64,000 nucleotides of DNA from Brettanomyces bruxellensis. Lineage: Eukaryota > Ascomycota > Pichiomycetes > Pichiales > Pichiaceae. Positions 59,148 through 64,000 of the stretch are shown piece by piece. The notes under the pieces are model-generated. The model was not told where the DNA came from. It searched no databases and was given only the letters and a program-made list of their open reading frames with translations. The translations under genes were made by a program, and so were the position numbers. Position 1 is the stretch's first letter. The number at the start of each line of letters is the position of its first letter. Where the stretch lies: NCBI RefSeq assembly GCF_011074885.1, contig NC_054687.1, positions 1,054,001 through 1,118,000 on the forward strand, in the 5' to 3' direction.

Positions 59148-60110
59148 ATGCTTTCCAGATTAATGAGACCGGGCGTGCCAATCAGACTTGCACGTTCTGG
59201 GGTCAAAACAGCAGTCATGAGCAATTATCGCTTTTTCAGTGCCGACATCCGAAGAATGAACAAAGAGCAGCCAAAGAAGGAAATGCCAAAAGAGAAGCCA
59301 CAAAAGGAGGAACCTAGTAGCAAGAAGGAGGCTGAAATACAACCAAAGAAGCATCATAAGCCACTCTCAAGAATGCCTATTGGCACAGAAACGGATTACA
59401 GTAAAATGACTATCAAGAAAAGCCCAATCGAATATCTTACATGGAAGTCAATTGTGCTCTTTGTTGCCGTGGGTGCTGGACTTACCTGGCTTTTCAATAA
59501 TCAAAAAGAGAAGATCAAACTTAGAAATGAGGCTGCAGCTAACAGAGGTGCAGGAAAACCGTTAATTGGTGGACCGTTTGACTTAGTAGATATGAACGGC
59601 AAAAAGTACACGGACGAAGATCTAAAGGGACATTTCTCTCTTATCTATTTTGGATTCACCCACTGTCCGGATATCTGTCCAGATGAATTGGATGATATGG
59701 GGGAAATCATCGATGGTCTCAAGGAAAAGTACAAGCTTGAGTTCCAACCTCTTTTCATTACATGCGACCCAGTAAGAGATTCTCCTGAAATGATGAAAGA
59801 GTATCTTGGTGACTTCCATCCGAAGATTCTTGGGTTGACAGGAACTTATGATGATGTTAAGAAATGTTGCAAGGCTTATCGTGTGTACTTCTCTACACCA
59901 AGAAATGTGAAGCCAGGACAGGATTATTTGGTGGACCATTCCATTTTTTACTACTTGATGGATCCGGAGGGAAAGTTTATCGACGTTTTAGGCAGAAATT
60001 ACGACGTTAAGACTGCCATCGAGAAAATCAAGGATGATATGAAGGCATATGTCCCAGAGAACGAACGGGAGAAGGCTAAAAAAGGATTATTTGGATTCTT
60101 GTACAAATGA
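59148..60110 (+). CDS. SCO1: Sco1 copper metallochaperone for cytochrome oxidase
   Basis: A 320-residue mitochondrial inner membrane protein. A presequence-like N-terminus (MLSRLMRPGVPIRLARSGVK) and a Lys/Glu-rich linker are followed by one membrane segment (about 104-120, SIVLFVAVGAGLTWLF) and the thioredoxin-like domain in the intermembrane space. Copper ligands are Cys173 and Cys177 in THCPDICPDEL and His264 in LVDHSIFYYLMDPEG; CDPVRDSPEMM also matches. Sco1 takes copper from Cox17 and delivers it to the CuA site of Cox2. Length is close to S. cerevisiae Sco1 (295). Its donor COX17 lies about 53 kb away in the same window. Confidence 0.96.
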   Translation: MLSRLMRPGVPIRLARSGVKTAVMSNYRFFSADIRRMNKEQPKKEMPKEKPQKEEPSSKKEAEIQPKKHHKPLSRMPIGTETDYSKMTIKKSPIEYLTWKSIVLFVAVGAGLTWLFNNQKEKIKLRNEAAANRGAGKPLIGGPFDLVDMNGKKYTDEDLKGHFSLIYFGFTHCPDICPDELDDMGEIIDGLKEKYKLEFQPLFITCDPVRDSPEMMKEYLGDFHPKILGLTGTYDDVKKCCKAYRVYFSTPRNVKPGQDYLVDHSIFYYLMDPEGKFIDVLGRNYDVKTAIEKIKDDMKAYVPENEREKAKKGLFGFLYK

Positions 60111-60804
60111 GGTTACATGTTTCAAAGGAGCAAATGAAATGAAAGTCCGCTCAAAAAAGAAGAACATTGCCCAAATCAGAGGGATTGCTTGCACATATAC
60201 ATTCTTGTTTATACATATATAGCGATAAGGAAAATGAACTTGGTTTATGCAATTGATTAACTAAATTAATGGGGGAAAAATAACAACACGAAGCGTATGA
60301 TTTTGGCATGTCGTACTCCGCGTTAAAAAAAAAAAAAAATTTGACGAACGACACCCCAAACAGTATAAAAAAAAAAGAAAAATAAGCGCTGCTCTAAATC
60401 CCAAATTTACTAATGACAGCTGATTTTCCTCATTTGCCAGATTGGGGAAATATCGTAAGAGTGTGATAATTCGAGATTTCATTTTTCATCAGACGTTTAT
60501 TTTTTAATTTTTTTTTTCTACACCATAATTTTTTTTTAACGTTTTCTTTCATATTTAGTACACCTTACTCTTCTTTCAACATTAAATTCTGGTATTGGAA
60601 AGTAGGACAAGAAGAATAGTCAACTATAAATTACTGGGAAGGATTAGAGTCTATCCAGCTTGGATTTCTGCTTTTCGGATCGTTTCTCGAGATAGATACA
60701 CAAAATTATCATTACATTGTTTACACTTTAGTTAAAGTTAGAGGAGAGGTGAAATTATACAAAAGAGAAGGCAACAGAATATCGTTTTTTAAAGAAAAGC
60801 CAAG
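60111..60804. other. Intergenic SCO1 to ITC1
   Basis: 694 bp with A/T homopolymers (60325-60341, 60507-60540). The short minus frames here are A/T-run artefacts. No RNA gene is seen. Confidence 0.6.
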
Positions 60805-63800
60805 ATGGTTCTTTTTAAACGTAAACCAGTGGAGTTTGTTCCTCCCCCAGAGCTACCGGCGGATTTTGATCTAGATCAACAAATATGGTATATTCCATCT
60901 ACAGGAGAATGGTTTATTGATTATGAAGAATATTTGGATAGGATGAATTATTATAACATTAAAAAGTTCGTGTGTGAGACTTCAGGAAATTCGAACTTTA
61001 CGTACTTCGAAGCTCTCAAGGTTGAAAAAAATGAAATGGATTTGATGGAAAGCAAGTTTCCTAATCCAGTGAAAGAACCAATTCTCAGATATGTATCCTT
61101 CTCCACTGTTCCAAGGATTGATGTTATGGTTGATGATGTTTATAACAAGTTCAAGGACGACTTTTTTCCCGGAGACCAAGTGATGGTTCGTGGTCCGAGG
61201 GAGAAGTTTAGAGGTGTTGTGCGGGAAAAAGCGCGTTTTAATCCAATAATTATGTCTAATGGCACGGTTAGAGATGGCTACTGCTCGTATCGCGTTCTTC
61301 TAGAAACAAATGAAGAAATTACAGTTAATGATAGCTCGCAGATGTCACGTGAACGGAACACATTTACAAAATGGTTTGTGAAGTCATTTTTGAAAATGAG
61401 TCTAATCAGAGCTAATCGGGTTGGTGCACCTTGGGTTGTTAAATCGAACGTTGCAAAAAAATACAGAATTCCAGCTGAATATCCATCAGAATTGAAGCCA
61501 TTTAAGGCCATATTAGAAGAAGAAATATATGAAAGGCACAATCCATTGGCATCTAATGGAACCAACCAATATTATTCATCTGTAATTGGAAATAACAACA
61601 GATCTAGAACTAGGCATGAGAAAAGCCCGGACGAATCAGACAATACTCTATCTTCTCTTTCATCGGAATGTACGATTCCAGAGAGTACTTCTAGTGTATT
61701 CGAGGACATCAAGGAGACTCCACCTACAAATTCAGAGCAAGAGGAAGGAAGAAATTTACAGAGTTGGAAAGATCAATGGTATGAGATATTAAAGAAATGC
61801 ACAATATACTTTGAGCCGGTCAATTCCGAGGAGGTCGATGTTGAATTACAGCAAAAAGTCAAGGATATGTTTGAATTTTCCGGATCCAAGTTTGCTGAAA
61901 CTTTCGATTCCGAAACAGTGAACTTCATCATTAGCCTAAGGCCATATTCTACCAGGGTGCACTATCTTGACGATGATATATTTTCCTCTGTGCATTCACA
62001 CCACATTAAAGTCTGGCATTATGAAAAATGTATGAGATTCTTCAAGAGTATCAACATCACACCAAGGAAGATCGAGCAGGCTAAAATATACTCCAAACTT
62101 CCGGGTGCAAGTTTTGCAGATGTGAAGAAACTCATTATTGCAAACAGAAACTATCCTAAGGCTGCAATTCAAAGACAGCTTCCAATTGAAGATCGGAAGC
62201 TCCTGGCTAAAGCTGCTGAAAAGACTGCATTATTTACTATTGAGGAGAAAAAACCTAGAGGGGGAAACCACAGCCATCATGCAAGTAAACCTAATAAGCC
62301 TTTGCCACCTGTGGAAGATTTCCTTCTTCCATTCAACAAAATACATCCTCTATCCAAAAGACCAACATGGAAAAAATTGAACTCTACGTTTGGTGATCCA
62401 TCATCTTTGCTTGAGGTGTGGGTGTTCATCAACATGTATAGTAAGGCATTGATCATTGATAACTTTACGTTTGATGACTATTGTACAGCACTCACTTGGA
62501 CAGACAAGGATGAACAATGCCAGCTTTTGCAAGAAATAATTTGCTCGCTTTTGACTGCTGTAATCGATGAAAATGGTGAGATGCAGATTACACTACCGGA
62601 GGAATTAATGGAGGAAGATGACAATGAGGAGGAAGAAGAGGAGGAAAGTAAGGTGAAGGAGGAGACTCCTATTGAAGACGGGGTGAAAAAGGCGGATGGA
62701 ACAAAAAGTAATGATCGAAGTGAAGGAGAAGACAAACCATCAGTTAGTAATACAGATGCTGATGGTAAAACTGATGGTATCATTAAAAAGGAGATTGGTT
62801 CCGAGCAACAAGATACCGAGGTGATCGAAATAAAGGATGAAAAGGAACTCGAAAAAACAGTGAAAGAAGAAAAAGAGGAAGAAGAGGAAGATAGCGATGA
62901 AATCACCCACAACGCATACGCAGCGATTGAGTATCGTAAGATTAGCTGGCAAAGCAGACTTGAAAATAGACAATTTAAGAACGGGGGTTGGGTTATAATC
63001 CTGCTGGGAGTGTTTTCATTAGTGGATTACATACCAGATTGTTCAGAAGCCATTAACGAAATTTACAACGTCCTTGCACCAGGGGACTACAAGCCAACAC
63101 CAGCCACACTTGAGAGGAATTTTTACACATCACTTATCCCAAGATTGCGTTTGAAGGCACTTCAAATACTGGTTGACCTTCTTCTAAATGGAACTGTGAT
63201 AAGAAACTACATCGATGAAATTGCAGAAAAGTCCTCAGAATATCGTCGCGACAGGTTTGAATTGATCCGGAAGATTAAGGCCACTCTGGAGGAAGCAAGA
63301 GAGACCCAAAAACAGATTCTTGATATTCTTGATGATGTTGATACAGATGCTATACGGGTGAAATTGGAGCGAGAGGGGCATCCAGATAAACCTACAAAAA
63401 GGGGAAGGGGAAGAGGAGGTCGTCCATCGCACAATTATTTACCACCGGCCCCAACGGAATTGGAAAAGGAAGTTGCAAAAACAAATGAGAGATTCGATAA
63501 GCTAATAAAGGATCGTGTGAGCAAACAAAATGAGCTTAGAGAACATCGAGAGAAGAAGAAGGAGATCGAGAAGCACTTGACTGAACTTAACATCAAGAGA
63601 GTTCGGTATATAGGACGAGATGCATTCTATAATAGATATTGGTGGTTTGAGAGAAATGGATTGCCTAATTTAGGATCATCTGCTCATGGAGATGATGAAG
63701 ATGAAGATGAGAATGAAAACAACGATGTTCAGAGTGAGGATGAGGACAGCGAAGATAAAAGTGAAGAGGAAGAGGAAGAAGAAGATAATGACAAGGGAAA

Positions 63801-64000
63801 CAACGAATATATTTCAGACACTTACCTTATGGGAAGGCTCTGGGTTCAAGGTCCAACAGATTCAGACAGGAGATATCATCTGAATATTAGTGATGCGACT
63901 CTCAAGGTGTTTGAAAAGGAAAAGACGAAATCAAGAGATCCAGAAGAAGGTGGAGAATTGGAGAAAAAGAGTGACAAAAATATTGAAAATGACAAGGAAT
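60805..64000 (+). CDS. ITC1: Itc1/ACF1-type ISWI chromatin remodeller subunit (partial, C-terminus beyond the edge)
   Basis: The frame from the ATG at 60805 stays open to the right edge (1065 codons). It begins MVLFKRKPVEFVPPPELP and continues with the WAC domain (about 20-130: IWYIPSTGEWFIDYEEYLDR), which binds DNA near nucleosome edges. A DDT domain lies at about 528-590 (TFGDPSSLLEVWVFINMYSK), then a long acidic linker, and the WHIM motif at about 935-952 (YIGRDAFYNRYWWFERNG) that contacts Isw2. Itc1 pairs with Isw2 to space nucleosomes and repress early meiotic and mating-type genes. S. cerevisiae Itc1 has 1264 residues, so 150-250 residues may be missing. Acidic tracts (EEDDNEEEEEEE, DEDEDENENN) are longer than usual. 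Confidence 0.93.
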   Translation, partial: MVLFKRKPVEFVPPPELPADFDLDQQIWYIPSTGEWFIDYEEYLDRMNYYNIKKFVCETSGNSNFTYFEALKVEKNEMDLMESKFPNPVKEPILRYVSFSTVPRIDVMVDDVYNKFKDDFFPGDQVMVRGPREKFRGVVREKARFNPIIMSNGTVRDGYCSYRVLLETNEEITVNDSSQMSRERNTFTKWFVKSFLKMSLIRANRVGAPWVVKSNVAKKYRIPAEYPSELKPFKAILEEEIYERHNPLASNGTNQYYSSVIGNNNRSRTRHEKSPDESDNTLSSLSSECTIPESTSSVFEDIKETPPTNSEQEEGRNLQSWKDQWYEILKKCTIYFEPVNSEEVDVELQQKVKDMFEFSGSKFAETFDSETVNFIISLRPYSTRVHYLDDDIFSSVHSHHIKVWHYEKCMRFFKSINITPRKIEQAKIYSKLPGASFADVKKLIIANRNYPKAAIQRQLPIEDRKLLAKAAEKTALFTIEEKKPRGGNHSHHASKPNKPLPPVEDFLLPFNKIHPLSKRPTWKKLNSTFGDPSSLLEVWVFINMYSKALIIDNFTFDDYCTALTWTDKDEQCQLLQEIICSLLTAVIDENGEMQITLPEELMEEDDNEEEEEEESKVKEETPIEDGVKKADGTKSNDRSEGEDKPSVSNTDADGKTDGIIKKEIGSEQQDTEVIEIKDEKELEKTVKEEKEEEEEDSDEITHNAYAAIEYRKISWQSRLENRQFKNGGWVIILLGVFSLVDYIPDCSEAINEIYNVLAPGDYKPTPATLERNFYTSLIPRLRLKALQILVDLLLNGTVIRNYIDEIAEKSSEYRRDRFELIRKIKATLEEARETQKQILDILDDVDTDAIRVKLEREGHPDKPTKRGRGRGGRPSHNYLPPAPTELEKEVAKTNERFDKLIKDRVSKQNELREHREKKKEIEKHLTELNIKRVRYIGRDAFYNRYWWFERNGLPNLGSSAHGDDEDEDENENNDVQSEDEDSEDKSEEEEEEEDNDKGNNEYISDTYLMGRLWVQGPTDSDRRYHLNISDATLKVFEKEKTKSRDPEEGGELEKKSDKNIENDKE

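Overview
The window is nuclear DNA of a budding yeast (Saccharomycotina). The evidence is gene content (SEC21, CAF40, CDC20, PDE2, VTS1, IRA-type RasGAP, STD1/MTH1, COG2, CUS2, OLA1, SCO1, ITC1), short intergenic spacers, and two spliced genes with perfect TACTAAC branch points. A conserved Leu of OLA1 (NLSE motif) is encoded by CTG at about 58214, so CTG is read as Leu and this is not a CUG-Ser clade species. A Pichiaceae-type yeast (Brettanomyces/Ogataea/Pichia group) is my best inference; no species call is possible.

Layout. 1-4.7 kb: partial unknown gene (possibly Nud1/Cdc11-like) and vacuolar alkaline phosphatase PHO8, both minus. 4.7-6.3 kb: STIMATE-family membrane protein (minus), then a spliced COX17 (plus) with an unusual Cys-rich first exon. 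6.5-9.6 kb: 38-bp tandem repeats, then SEC21 (minus) split by a +1 frameshift. 10.3-15.7 kb: CAF40, a GNAT acetyltransferase and CDC20 (all minus). 16.4-17.8 kb: an intact gene for a TnpB/Fanzor-like protein whose RuvC catalytic residues appear partly lost, followed by 2.2 kb without genes. 20-22.5 kb: DDR48-like repeat protein, BOL1, and convergent GCV3. 23.4-28.2 kb: PDE2 and VTS1 (frameshifted), both minus. 28.9-32.6 kb: a GC-rich structured RNA candidate, spliced twinfilin, and a TP-rich KEN-box protein. 34.4 kb: an RNase MRP-like RNA candidate. 35-44.5 kb: a 3182-residue IRA/neurofibromin RasGAP. 46.6-52.3 kb: STD1/MTH1, COG2, an F-box protein and an unknown basic protein. 52.3-55.9 kb: tRNA-Ala(TGC) followed by a 3.5-kb AT-rich gene desert with diverged direct repeats, three abutting hairpins and a palindrome next to a CDEI-like box. 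55.9-64 kb: CUS2, OLA1, SCO1 and a partial ITC1.

Functional links. PDE2 and IRA both damp Ras/cAMP signalling. COX17 and SCO1 act in succession in copper delivery to cytochrome oxidase. BOL1 and GCV3 are convergent neighbours as in S. cerevisiae and both serve mitochondrial cofactor/one-carbon metabolism. SEC21 and COG2 act at the Golgi. These are otherwise independent eukaryotic genes, not operons.

Most unusual items: the degenerate Fanzor-like gene; the COX17 exon that adds a metallothionein-like arm; a strongly over-represented palindrome GTCGATCGAC (7 exact copies); two single-base frameshifts in otherwise conserved genes; and several structured non-coding islands.
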